A DNA stretch of 64,000 bases from Aquatica leii (lineage: Eukaryota; Arthropoda; Insecta; Coleoptera; Lampyridae), in NCBI GenBank assembly GCA_035610365.1, contig CM069432.1:167770035-167834034 (forward strand), given 5' to 3'. The translations under genes and the position numbers were made by a program. Below the pieces are notes generated by a model. That model was not told where the DNA came from and ran no database searches. It saw nothing but the letters and a program-made list of their open reading frames with translations. Shown piece after piece: positions 1-10,289 of the stretch. The first letter of the stretch is position 1. Each line of letters begins with the position of its first letter.

Positions 1-350
1 GGCTTGGTCATAGTCTCTTCTTGAGGGCCAAAACAAAAAGTAGAACTTGGCCTTTGCCGTATTGTCGTTCGTGAACCCAAACAAACTGATGTTTTGCAAG
101 ACATTGCAGCTTGCATCTTCAGAGTGGTAAATGTCACTGAAAGAAAAAGTATAAATGACGATATTTATACCAATAGCGATTAGCGTGATTAACGAACGTT
201 CTGTTTCCGTTACCGCTTGACTAATTTCGAACGAAGGCCAAGTTCTACTTTATTGTTTTGGCTCTCAAAAAGAGACTATGACCAAGCTTAAGTCTGGGTG
301 TTTTACTACGACGCGGTCTAAGCCGAAAGTCGCTTATAATCATAGTTTTA
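1..350. repeat. Opposed PLE 3'-tail fragments
   Basis: Bases 1-232 match, in minus orientation, the sequence that follows the GIY-YIG domain of the PLE at 15974-16300. Bases 233-350 match part of the same tail in plus orientation. The same opposed pair recurs at 4210-4640 and 9845-10285. The tail is probably 3' untranslated sequence: the clear GIY-YIG frame ends in a stop just before it at 16307. Confidence 0.75.
87..122 (-). ncRNA. Hammerhead-like motif, tail type (degenerate)
   Basis: On the minus strand CTGAAGA is followed by one base, a GCAAG/CTTGC stem and then AAAACATCA, where the better copies read GAAACGTCA. The changed 3' core suggests it is no longer functional. Confidence 0.5.
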
Positions 351-494
351 TTTTATCACGCACGTCTATTACTCAGTAGTGAAAAGATAACATAAAAATT
401 TATTAATAACGTTTTTGTCTTAGTAATAATTAAGTAGTTGTGTTACACCTTTAGGTAGGAGAAGCAAAAAACCCTTCCTTAATAGATTTTTGCA

Positions 495-535
495 GGCGAC
501 GTTTCGTGGCGTTATTGTGCGCATTTCATCATGGT
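495..535 (-). ncRNA. Hammerhead-like motif, GATGAA type
   Basis: On the minus strand the order is a GACC/GGC-type outer stem, CATGATGA, a GCGC-containing stem-loop, then CGAAACGTC. The first conserved box has an extra A compared with CTGATGA. Opposed to the copy at 782-823. Confidence 0.45.
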
Positions 536-781
536 CAATAAAAAACGAGCCCAAAGGGAACTGTCCGATGAACTAGTCACAAACTTAAAATTCAATAAAT
601 AAACAAACAATGACATTAACAGTTAGTGTAGGGATAAAAATATAATAAATTACAAACAGAAAACATTTACATAGACAAACATCTAACTTATTTATAATTA
701 GTTCCAATTGTTTATTTATTTATTGAATATTAATTTTGTGACTAGCTTATCGATTAGCTCATCTTGGGTCCGTTTTTTATT

Positions 782-823
782 GGCCATGATGAAATGCGCT
801 CAATAGCGCTACGAAACGTCGCC
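782..823 (+). ncRNA. Hammerhead-like motif, GATGAA type
   Basis: GGC and GCC can close an outer stem, GCGCT/AGCGC forms an inner stem with a CAAT loop, and CGAAACGTC follows. The box reads CATGATGA instead of CTGATGA. The open frame of 94 codons across this site (starting at 764) is a translation of the motif and its flank and is repeated with it, so I do not treat it as a gene. Confidence 0.45.
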
Positions 824-1977
824 TATAAAAATCTACCAAAAGTGACTTTTTTGCCTCTCCTACCTGAAAGTGTAATACAACTACTAAATAAAAATGTATC
901 TTACCACAGAATAATTATTGAAAGAATTTGTAAAACACATTCCTTACGAATTATATGCTATACTTTTTCTACAACTATAATCTGTTTAATTATTAATCAA
1001 AGTCAAATTAAACTTTTTACAAGAACAAATAACGCAAAAAATAACTAGTCTGAAATTAAAAATTTATGTTGGTAGTATACCTGCAGTAATACCTAAAACG
1101 ACAATTAAAAATTATATGTCGAAACCAGTCCAAACTGTATTTATTTTATGTCAATTTGTCAGTGTCAATTTAACAAATTATAAGTGTAACTATTATTTGA
1201 GTTTTAGCTATTTAATACATTGGTTTTAAGCAAACGTTAATATGAATGAGCTGAGTCAGTTTAAAAAATATCGATTGTTTACAACAATTTGCTTTTACAG
1301 CTAGTAAATAAAAGAAATGTATTTATGAGAAATGTAAATGTTATTTCTTATAAGCTGTAAAGAATAAGATGTGAATATGATAAAGCAAATAAGGTAAATT
1401 TGTAAATATTTAGAAATAATTTGTAATTAATGGGTGTAAAAAAATAATAAGAAAATTAGTGGTTTTAATAGCATTGTGAACATTTAGAAAATGCAAGAAA
1501 AAGTTAATTACCGCAATGAATCGAATATGCTACAAAAATCTACTGTGAATTTAAATATAAGAAATATTGCAATAAATAGAAATTTTAAACATAACAAATC
1601 TATTGCAGCTTAGCAATCTCGTTACTTAGAAAAATGATACCAAAGAAAAAACAAGAAGACAATTACAAAAGTGAAGATAACAGTGATTGTTTTCGGTAAT
1701 AATTACTTTTAAATACGTAATTTTTTCAATGTATAACCCAGTGATTGGTACTAGTTTTGTAACCATTGATTGTTCTTGTAGAATTTATCTTATGAAGAAA
1801 GGTTTTACTGTAATTTTTAGTCTAAATGCTTATAAACTTTCACAAACAACTCGATTACAATTTTGTTTTATCTAAGTGAACATGTGTAACTTAAACGCAC
1901 ATCGACTCGGTAGGAATGTATGCAAGATAAAAATAATGCTATCTTTGCGTATAAATAGCTTTAAAACACATATAAAA

Positions 1978-2013
1978 CGAGATCCGACAGGTTGCCAAAT
2001 ATACCGGATCTCG
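1978..2013. repeat. Stem-loop with CGAGATCCG/CGGATCTCG arms
   Basis: Nine-base perfect arms at 1978-1986 and 2005-2013 enclose an 18-base loop. Mirror copies lie at 2530-2565 and 8111-8146. It belongs to a set of GAGATCC/GGATCTC stem-loops restricted to the 5.6 kb unit. Confidence 0.85.
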
Positions 2014-2203
2014 ACTTAAGTCTAAAATCTAAATTGAAGTTATATACAATAAAATTACTGGGGCGCCCTCTTCAGCTTAAACAGTTGAACTGCTCGTGTA
2101 TAAAATTGGTCAAAAAGGGTAAAAAGTGAGCTCCAGGCAAAAATTTGGAATTTTACTCTACATCAAATGTCTTCTTGAAAAAACATTATATACACATAGA
2201 TAC

Positions 2204-2233
2204 AAGGTGAGATCCAAAATCGGATCTCACCTT
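2204..2233. repeat. Stem-loop with AAGGTGAGATCC arms
   Basis: Perfect 12-base arms at 2204-2215 and 2222-2233 with a 6-base loop, 35 bases from the centre of the giant palindrome. Confidence 0.9.
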
Positions 2234-2309
2234 ACAAAACGGATCTAGTGTTGTTCAGTTTATAAGACGAACGGATCTTATAAACTGAACAACTCCAGAT
2301 CCGTTTTGT

Positions 2310-2339
2310 AAGGTGAGATCCGATTTTGGATCTCACCTT
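2310..2339. repeat. Stem-loop with AAGGTGAGATCC arms (copy A)
   Basis: Perfect 12-base arms around a GATTTT loop; mirror image of 2204-2233. With that element it brackets the head-to-head junction. Confidence 0.9.
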
Positions 2340-2529
2340 GTATCTATGTGTATATAATGTTTTTTCAAGAAGACATTTGATGTAGAGTAAAATTCCAAAT
2401 TTTTGCCTGGAGCTCACTTTTTACCCTTTTTGACCAATTTTATACACAAGCAGTTCAACTGTTTAAGCTGAAGAGGGCGCCCTAGTAATTTTATTGTATA
2501 TAACTTCAATTTAGATTTTAGACTTAAGT

Positions 2530-2565
2530 CGAGATCCGGTATATTTGGCAACCTGTCGGATCTCG
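2530..2565. repeat. Stem-loop with CGAGATCCG arms (copy A)
   Basis: Nine-base arms at 2530-2538 and 2557-2565; mirror copy of 1978-2013. Confidence 0.85.
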
Positions 2566-3737
2566 TTTTATATGTGTTTTAAAGCTATTTATACGCAAAG
2601 ATAGCATTATTTTTATCTTGTATACATTCTTACCGAGTCGATGTGCGTTTAAGTTACACATGTTCACTTAGATAAAACAAAATTGTAATCGAGTTGTTTG
2701 TGAAAGTTTATAAGCATTTAAATTACGTATTTAAAAGTAATTATTACCGAAAACAATCACTGTTATCTTCACTTTTGTAATTGTCTTCTTGTTTTTTCTG
2801 TAGTATCATTTTTCTAAGTAACGAGATTGCTAAGCTGCAATAGATTTGTTATGTTTAAAATTTCTATTTATTGCAATATTTCTTATATTTAAATTCACAG
2901 TAGATTTTTGTAGCATATTCGATTCATTGCGGTAATTAACTTTTTTTTGCCTTTTTTTTGCATTTTCTAAATGTTTATTATGAAAAGATTAAAACAGTTT
3001 TTACTCCAAAACAATGCTATTAAAACCACTAATTTTCTTATTACTTTTTTAGTTTGTGAATCTCCAATCCTAATAATAACACCCATTAATTACAAATTAT
3101 TTCTAAATATTTACAAATTTACCTTAAGTGCTTTGTCATATTCACATCTTATTCTTAATAGCTTGTAAGAAATAACATTTACATTTCTCATAAATACATT
3201 TCTTTTATTTACTAGCTCTAAAGGAAAATGTTGTAAACAATCGATATTTTTTAAACTGACTCAGCTCATTCATATTAACGTTTGCTTAAAATCAATGTAT
3301 TAAAAAAATTAAACTTAGTAAATGATTCATAAAGTTAACTAAAATGTAAATAGCTAAAACTCAAATAATAGTTACACTTATAATTTATTAAATTGATACT
3401 GACAAATTGACATAAAATAAATACAGTTTGGACTGGTTTCGACATATAATTTTTAATTGTCGGTTTAGGTATTACTGCAGGTATACTACCAACACAAATT
3501 TTGAATTTCAGATTATTTATTTTTTGCGTTATTTGTTCTTGTAAAAAGTTTAATTTGACTTTGATTAATAATTAAACAGATTATAGTTGTAGAAAAAGTA
3601 TAGCGTATAATTCGTAAGGAATGTGTTTTACAAATTATTTCAATAATTATTCTGTGGTAAGATACATTTTTATTTAGTAGTTGTATTACACTTTCAGGTA
3701 GGATAGGCAAAAAAGTCACTCTTGGTAGATTTTTATA

Positions 3738-3779
3738 GGCGACGTTTCGTAGCGCTATTGAGCGCATTTCATCATGGCC
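3738..3779 (-). ncRNA. Hammerhead-like motif, GATGAA type
   Basis: Minus-strand GGC, CATGATGA, GCGCT/AGCGC stem, CGAAACGTC, GCC. Same as 782-823 in the opposite orientation. Confidence 0.45.
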
Positions 3780-4027
3780 AATAAAAAACGGACCCAAGAT
3801 GAGCTGTTCGATAAGCTAGTCACAAAATTAATATTCAATAAATAAATAAACAATTGGAAGTAACTATAAATAAGTTAGATGATGTTTGTCTATGTAAAGG
3901 TTTTCTGTTTGTAATTTATTATATTTTTATCTCTACACTAACTGTTAATGTCATTGTTTGTTTATTTATTGAATTTTAATTTTGTGACTAGTTCATCGGA
4001 CAGTTCACCTTGGGCTCGTTTTTTATT

Positions 4028-4069
4028 GGCCATGATGAAATGCGCACAATAACGCCACGAAACGTCGCA
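4028..4069 (+). ncRNA. Hammerhead-like motif, GATGAA type (variant stem)
   Basis: GGC, CATGATGA, GCG/CGC stem with an ACAATAA-type loop, then CGAAACGTCGC. Opposed to 3738-3779. Confidence 0.42.
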
Positions 4070-4209
4070 TGCAAAAATCTACTAAGGAAAGGTTTTTTGC
4101 TTTTCCTACTTGAAGGTGTAACACAACTACTTAATTATTACTAAGAGAAAAACGTTACCAAAAATTTTTATGTTATCTTTTCACTTTTCACTGAATAATA
4201 GACGTGCGT

Positions 4210-4640
4210 GATAAAATAAAACTCTGATTATAAGCGACCTTCGGCTTAGACCGCGTCGTAGTAAAACACCCAGACTTAATCTTGGTCCTAGTTTCTTTTT
4301 GAGAGCTAAAACAAGAAGTAGAACTTGGTCTTCGTTCGAAATTAGTCAAGCGGTAACGGAAACATAACGTTCGTTAATCACGCTAATCGCTATTGGTATA
4401 AATATCGTCATTTATACTTTTTCTTTTAGTGACATTTACCACTGTGAAGATGCAAGCTGCAATGTCTTGCAAAACATCAGTTTGTTTGGGTTCACGAACG
4501 ACAATACGGCAAAGGCCAAGTTCAACTTCTTGTTTTGGCTCTCAAGAAGAGACTATGACCAAGCCTAAGTCTGGGTGTTTTACTACGACGCGGTCTAAGC
4601 CGAAAGTTGTTTATAATCATAAACATATCAACCGCGAAAG
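4210..4640. repeat. Opposed PLE 3'-tail fragments (copy A)
   Basis: Minus-oriented tail at 4210-4330, then plus-oriented tail at 4331-4640. The plus part begins with the remnant GTCAAGCGGTAACGG, which is the end and stop of the PLE frame seen at 16307. The 74-codon frame at 4429-4653 is only a translation of this repeat. Confidence 0.75.
4442..4479 (+). ncRNA. Hammerhead-like motif, tail type (degenerate)
   Basis: CTGTGAAGA, GCAAG/CTTGC stem, then AAAACATCA. Both core boxes are altered. Confidence 0.4.
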
Positions 4641-4649
4641 CTTAAGAAT

Positions 4650-5860
4650 TTAAAATAAAACTCATATAAATATACGTCATAAATGCAGTTTCAATTTAAC
4701 CAAAAAAAAACAACGGATTCTTCTATTAAATATTTATGTTGGTTTTTTTTTCAACGTAGGTATTTTTCCTAATTAACTAATAAAACGAAGTTGATGGTGT
4801 GTTGAATTACATTTGTTACAGAATTCGCGCGATTTTTAATAACTTAAACATTAAAGCTAAGGTATATAAAAAAAATTACTGTAACACGTAACGGTCAAGA
4901 TGTTAATCTCTCTCTCCAAGATCTCAAAATTTTAGCGGAATCCTTTAGAATAGTTAAATTTACATTAAATTGTTTTATTAAGCTTGAGTTTAGTGCTGCG
5001 ACTTTAAAACACTTCTTGGTTGATCACATTATACATTTCTAATTTTATGAGTTTTTACTTTATTGGATTAGATTTATTAGATTTAGAAAGATGGTATTTT
5101 GTAACGTGGCACCAAAGAAGCATTTGGCATTATTTACTGATTTCCACCAAAGTGTAAAAATAAACAAATAACAAACACGCTTTTATTTTTTAGGATGCTC
5201 ATTACGTGCATGGCATATTTTATGTAATGCCCATCATTTATATATGTTGTTTAGTTTTAAGCCGAAATAATCATAATACAACGTTCATACAATATTAGTG
5301 AGATTCCAACTTTGCTCAGGAAAAAGAAATCAGGCCTATACGTAACAAAATATGTTAAGACAGTTTTACACTTTCTGTTCGTTATACTATTAAAAAATTA
5401 AGACACAATTAGAGTTCATAACGTTTTTTATACGAGTGTTGCGGCTGCATAAAAGATATGCCATTTATGTAAACTCTGTAATTGAAACATAGAAACAAGT
5501 CAAAGTACTCTAAAAAAAAGTTTGGACATACACAAGCTGTTGTATTTTGCACGAATTTACAAATTATCATAACAGCTCTAAAAATTTTTCTAGTTTTACA
5601 AAAAATTTTAACTATATGTATGTACATGACATAATTCTTTGTTAATTATTCAAAATTGTATTACTTTTTAGCTACACAGTATAACAAATTGAAGTTACGA
5701 TTGTATTTGAAATGTTTCTGTACTACAAAAATATGATTTAAAGCTCTGTGTAAAAGAAATATTGATTTTTGTCAAAAAGAATTTATCTTAAAATACCAGT
5801 ACTTTATTTTGTAAATAATTGTATAGGTTAAAGATTTGTAATTGACCATTGACTATTCTT
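4650..5860. other. AT-rich stretch of copy A, nothing recognised
   Basis: Near-identical to 10290-11495. The minus-strand frame of 72 codons at 5409-5627 is identical to that at 11042-11260, but that identity reflects recent duplication. I see no domain in it. Confidence 0.6.
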
Positions 5861-5869
5861 GATTTGATT

Positions 5870-6150
5870 ATAAGTGATTTTCGTCTAACTTAATAGAACA
5901 ACCAGACTATTAAACTTTGATGGTTCCTAATAAGTTAAACTTGTCCGTCCATCACTAAAATTTTCAGTTTCATCAATGGCAATTAGCACTCTGAAGTTGC
6001 AAGCTGGAATGTCTTCTAAAACGTCAGTTTGTTTGAGTTCACAAACAACAAAGACGCAAAAGTCAAGTTCAGTTTTTTCTTTTGGTTGACAAAAATAAAC
6101 TAGGATCAAACCTATAAATTCAAAATGGTTTCACTACAACGCGTTCTAAG
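5870..6150 (+). repeat. Diverged PLE tail (copy A)
   Basis: CTGAAG, TGCAAGCTG, AATGTCTT and AAAACGTCAG appear in the same order as in the PLE tail, followed by a GTTTG...TTCAC block and ACTACAACGCG. It is an older, more diverged relative of the tail at 4331-4640 in the same orientation. Confidence 0.6.
5991..6027 (+). ncRNA. Hammerhead-like motif, tail type (decayed)
   Basis: CTGAAGT, AAGCTGGAATGTCTT and AAAACGTCAG. The stem is disrupted compared with 16205-16240. Confidence 0.3.
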
Positions 6151-6159
6151 CTGCAAGAA

Positions 6160-7500
6160 AAACAAAAAGGAAACACATAATGTACTTTTTAAATTACCTT
6201 AACAAAAGCTTTTATATCGACTCTTAAATCATCAGTCGGAGATAACATAAAGCATCTATTTTCTATGTATAAAGTGAAACTACTAGCCGTGACTTAGTTT
6301 GCTATCAAGAATTACGTAATAATTAAAGTTCTGACATTATTCGTACATTGAAAATTTTTGAGATCAACAAGTTATATGTTAATTTACAAACATACAATGA
6401 TTTATCAAGTTACTTGAAGTTATCCTTAGAAAACAATTGTAACTGCTCTAATTTCAATGTTTCAAACATACAATCATAATTATAATGTTAAAATACTGTA
6501 ACTTGCTAAAAAAAACTATTTTTGGATAATTGTGGATCTACGCAAGTAAGCAATATTTACTTTAATTTTTTTAACAACTTCATTAATCTAAAGTAAAGAT
6601 GACATTTTTTAGACTAAGGCTAGCTAATTTTGTATCAATTTTTATGAAACTCGTTGGAAACTATTGTTTACTTTATGATCAGTTGTAATATACTATAAAC
6701 AGTTCTTTCGATTAAAAAACTTAGAAATTTTAGTTGTAAAACATCAACATTTGAAATCAATGTATGTACTTATGGCCAGAAATTGTAGAAGAAAATAATG
6801 TGCAAAATAAAGATAAAAAGTTATCCAAATGGTTTAATCAATAAACAGTGATTTAAAATTTAGGTTTAATTCAAAAAGATTCTTAATATCAAATGTAAGG
6901 CTAATGGAAGTGTCAATGTAGGTACATACATGTAAATGTATTACTCAATTAAACCTTCTTATTTACACTTTTTCTACTATTACAACTACATAAAACACAC
7001 CAAACCATTATGTCCTAAGTGTCTTTAATTAAAAACTGAAAAAAACATAAACAAACAGAAAAATCACTATAAAATTTCATATCGATGTAAACTTGAAAGT
7101 TTGATTTTAAATTGTATTTTACATTACTGACTTCTTTCTTATCTTAATAGTACAAAACTAATAGTTTTTATATTTCGAATGTTTTTACTATATTACTATA
7201 ACGTAAAACAATAAGTATTTATTTTCAACTTGAGTTATTAACATTTGTGTACTAACGTTAATTTTAATAAAATCCACTATTGAAAACGTTGTAAAATTCA
7301 ACCTGCGGCTAAGTTAGACAACAAAATTAATTCAAAACGAAAGATAACTTTGTTTAATAAGAAGTAACTTAATACAATATTATAATCACACTGAACTGAA
7401 ACTTGTTGCAAGGTCACACAGCAGATTCTGTATAATAAGAGGTCTATTAATAGAATTAACTTGCGCCGTCATTATTTGTATCTTATTGTAGTTGAATTTT
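6160..7500. other. AT-rich stretch of copy A, nothing recognised
   Basis: Collinear with 11800-13200, where copy B has about 54 extra bases near 12485-12540. No coding signal seen. Confidence 0.6.
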
Positions 7501-7504
7501 GCTC

Positions 7505-7548
7505 AACGTGAGATCCCAGAAGTTGACAACGCTGCTGGATCTCACGTT
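7505..7548. repeat. Stem-loop with AACGTGAGATCC arms
   Basis: Perfect 12-base arms at 7505-7516 and 7537-7548 with a 20-base loop. It shares the GTGAGATCC core with the stem-loops near the start of the unit but has a different arm end and loop. Confidence 0.9.
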
Positions 7549-7780
7549 CACTCATGTATCTCTAAATAAACAAACATATACGTTGACTTAACTCTTATTC
7601 TAAAGGATCTAGTTTTGTTACTGGTTTATCAATTTGCAAAATCTTTTCCCCTCTGAGGGAAAAATGGTTCAGTTGATTGACATAAACGAATTAAAGCAGA
7701 AAAAAAATTCTTATATTTTTTCCTTGTGGCGGATCTCGGGTTGTCATGATTTTCCTCGGATCTAGACTTGATACAGAAAC

Positions 7781-7782
<2 letters not shown>

Positions 7783-7826
<44 letters not shown>
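7783..7826. repeat. (AT)22 microsatellite
   Basis: Uninterrupted AT dinucleotides marking the junction between copies A and B. Confidence 0.97.
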
Positions 7827-7830
<4 letters not shown>

Positions 7831-7890
7831 TTTTGTAACAAGGTCAGATCCGTTCGTCTTATAAACTAAACAACACTAGATCCGTTTTGT

Positions 7891-7920
7891 AAGGTGAGAT
7901 CCGATTTTGGATCTCACCTT
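7891..7920. repeat. Stem-loop with AAGGTGAGATCC arms (copy B)
   Basis: Same as 2310-2339: 12-base perfect arms and a 6-base loop. Confidence 0.9.
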
Positions 7921-8110
7921 GTATCTATGTGTATATAATGTTTTTTCAAGAAGACATTTGATATAGAGTAAAATTCCAAATTTTTGCCTGGAGCTCACTT
8001 TTTACCCTTTTTGACCAATTTTATACACGAGCAGTTCAACTGTTTAAGCTGAAGAGGGCGCCCTAGTAATTTTATTGTATATAACTTCAATTTAGATTTT
8101 AGACTTAAGT

Positions 8111-8146
8111 CGAGATCCGGTATATTTGGCAACCTGTCGGATCTCG
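8111..8146. repeat. Stem-loop with CGAGATCCG arms (copy B)
   Basis: Same as 2530-2565. Confidence 0.85.
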
Positions 8147-9364
8147 TTTTATATGTGTTTTAAAGCTATTTATACGCAAAGATAGCATTATTTTTATCTT
8201 GCATACATTCCTACCGAGTCGATGTGCGTTTAAGTTACACATGTTCACTTAGATAAAACAAAATTGTAATCGAGTTGTTTGTGAAAGTTTATAAGCATTT
8301 AGACTAAAAATTACAGTAAAACCTTTCTTCATAAGATAAATTCTACAAGAACAATCAATGGTTACAAAACTAGTACAAATCACTGGATTATACATTGAAA
8401 AAATTACGTATTTAAAAGTAACTATTACCGAAAACAATCACTGTTATCTTCACTTTTGTAATTGTCTTCTTGTTTTTTCTTTAGTATCATTTTTCTAAGT
8501 AACGAGATTGCTAAGCTGCAATAGATTTGTTATGTTTAAAATTTCTATTTATTGCAATATTTCTTATATTTAAATTCACAGTAGATTTTTGTAGCATATT
8601 CGATTCATTGCGGTAATTAACTTTTTCTTGCATTTTCTAAATGTTCGTTATAAAAAGATTAAAACAGTTTTTACTCCAAAACAATGCTATTAAAACCACT
8701 AATTTTCTTATTATTTTTTTAGTTTGTGAATCTCCAATCCTAATAATAACACCCATTAATTACAAATTATTTCTAAATATTTACAAATTTACCTTATTTG
8801 CTTTATCATATTCACATCTTATTCTTTATAGCTTGTAAGAAATAACATTTACATTTCTCATAAATACATTTCTTTTATTTACTAGCTGTAAAAGCAAATT
8901 GTTGTAAACAATCGATATTTTTTAAACTGACTCAGCTCATTCATATTAACGTTTGCTTAAAATCAATGTATTAAATAGCTAAAACTCAAATAATAGTTAT
9001 ACACTTATAATTTGTTAAATTGACACTGACAAATTGACATAAAATAAATACAGTTTGGACTGGTTTCGACATATAATTTTTAATTGTCGTTTTAGGTATT
9101 ACTGCAGGTATACTACCAACATAAATTTTTAATTTCAGATTATTTATTTTTTGCGTTATTTGTTCTTGTAAAAAGTTTAATTTGACTTTGATTAATAATT
9201 AAACAGATTATAGTTGTAGAAAAAGTATAGCATATAATTCGTAAGGAATGTGTTTTACAAATTCTTTCAATAATTATTCTGCGGTAAGATACATTTTTAT
9301 TTAGTAGTTGTATTACACTTTCAGGTAGGAGAGGCAAAAAAGTCACTTTTGGTAGATTTTTATA

Positions 9365-9406
9365 GGCGACGTTTCGTAGCGCTATTGAGCGCATTTCATC
9401 ATGGCC
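9365..9406 (-). ncRNA. Hammerhead-like motif, GATGAA type
   Basis: Same as 3738-3779. Confidence 0.45.
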
Positions 9407-9654
9407 AATAAAAAACGGACCCAAGATGAGCTAATCGATAAGTTAGTCACAAAATTAATATTCAATAAATAAATAAACAATTGGAACTAACTATAAATAA
9501 GTTAGATGATGTTTGTCTATGTAAATGTTTTCTGTTTGTAATTTATTATATTTTTATCTCTACACTAACTGTTAATGTCATTGTTTGTTTATTTATTGAA
9601 TTTTAAGTTTGTGACTAGTTCATCGGACAGTTCCCCTTGGGCTCGTTTTTTATT

Positions 9655-9696
9655 GGCCATGATGAAATGCGCACAATAACGCCACGAAACGTCGCC
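9655..9696 (+). ncRNA. Hammerhead-like motif, GATGAA type (variant stem)
   Basis: Same as 4028-4069, with the closing GTCGCC intact. Confidence 0.42.
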
Positions 9697-9844
9697 TGCA
9701 AAAATCTACTAAGGAAGGGTTTTTTGCTTCTCCTACCTGAAGGTGTAACACAACTACTTAATTATTACTAAGACAAAAACGTTACTAATAAATGTTTATG
9801 TTATCTTTTCACTTTTCACTGAGTAATAGACGTGCGTGATAAAA

Positions 9845-10285
9845 TAAAACTATGATTATAAGCGACTTTCGGCTTAGACCGCGTCGTAGTAAAACACTCA
9901 GACTTAGGCTTGGTCATAGTCTCTTTTTGAGAGCCAAAACAAGAAAGTAGAACTTGGCCATCGTTCGAAATTAGTCAAGCGGTAACGGAAACATAACGTT
10001 CGTTAATCACGCTAATCGCTATTGGTATAAATATCGTCATTTATACTTTTTCTTTTAGTGACATTTACCACTCTGAAGATGCAAGCTGCAATGTCTTGCA
10101 AAACATCAGTTTGTTTGGGTTCACGAACGACAATACGGCAAAGGCCAAGTTCTGCTTCTTGTTTTGGCTCTCAAGAAGAGACTATGACCAAGCCTAAGTC
10201 TGAGTGTTTTACTACGACGCGGTCTAAGCCGAAAGTTGTTTATAATCATAAACATATCAACCGCGAAAGTTTAAGAATTTAAAAT
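9845..10285. repeat. Opposed PLE 3'-tail fragments (copy B)
   Basis: Same arrangement as 4210-4640. Confidence 0.75.
10073..10108 (+). ncRNA. Hammerhead-like motif, tail type (degenerate)
   Basis: CTGAAGA and the GCAAG/CTTGC stem are intact. The 3' box reads AAAACATCA. Confidence 0.45.
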
Positions 10286-10289
10286 AAAA

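Larger units (their letters stand above)
432..900. repeat. Nested inverted repeat with two opposed hammerhead-like motifs
   Basis: Arms at about 432-600 and 720-895 are imperfect reverse complements around a centre near 660. Each arm carries one GGC ... GATGAA ... CGAAACGTC ... GCC motif near its middle and a GTGTTACACC/GTGTAATACA-type block further out. The whole structure recurs at 3680-4135 and 9305-9760. It could be a MITE or a pair of PLE pseudo-LTR fragments. Confidence 0.75.
1..2275 (-). repeat. Inverted partial copy of the 5.6 kb unit (left arm of giant palindrome)
   Basis: This stretch is the reverse complement of 2276-4566, so the two form a palindrome of about 4.5 kb with a spacer of only about 8 bases near 2268-2275. 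It begins at the window edge inside the PLE tail, so the inverted copy probably continues outside the window. The arms differ by scattered substitutions and a few indels. The left arm keeps a segment of about 113 bases (near 1710-1830) that copy A has lost and copy B retains. Reading frames inside it are not conserved as proteins. Confidence 0.9.
3680..4135. repeat. Nested inverted repeat with opposed hammerhead-like motifs (copy A)
   Basis: Equivalent of 432-900. Arms at about 3680-3850 and 3960-4135 with the centre near 3905. Confidence 0.75.
2276..7826 (+). repeat. Copy A of the 5.6 kb unit
   Basis: Collinear with copy B (7827-13512) at an offset of about 5,630 bases: the stretch at 4429 matches 10058 and that at 5409 matches 11042. 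It starts at the palindrome centre and ends in an (AT)n tract. Compared with both other copies it lacks about 113 bases (near 2723) and has about 45 extra bases (near 3305-3350). Contents in order: stem-loops, nested inverted repeat with opposed motifs, opposed PLE tails, unrecognised AT-rich sequence, a diverged tail, more AT-rich sequence, another stem-loop. Confidence 0.9.
9305..9760. repeat. Nested inverted repeat with opposed hammerhead-like motifs (copy B)
   Basis: Equivalent of 432-900 and 3680-4135. Confidence 0.75.

Noticed and set aside
764-1048. 94-codon frame repeated three times (also 3513-3797, 9140-9424)
   Set aside because: It translates the hammerhead-like motif and its flank inside an inverted repeat. 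Conservation follows the DNA copy number, and no domain is seen.
4429-4653. 74-codon frame also found at 10058, with a relative at 15974-16255
   Set aside because: It is the PLE 3' tail read in one frame, lying after the stop of the GIY-YIG frame. More likely untranslated sequence.
5409-5627. 72-codon minus frame identical at 11042-11260
   Set aside because: Identity is explained by the recent tandem duplication; the surrounding non-coding DNA is equally identical.
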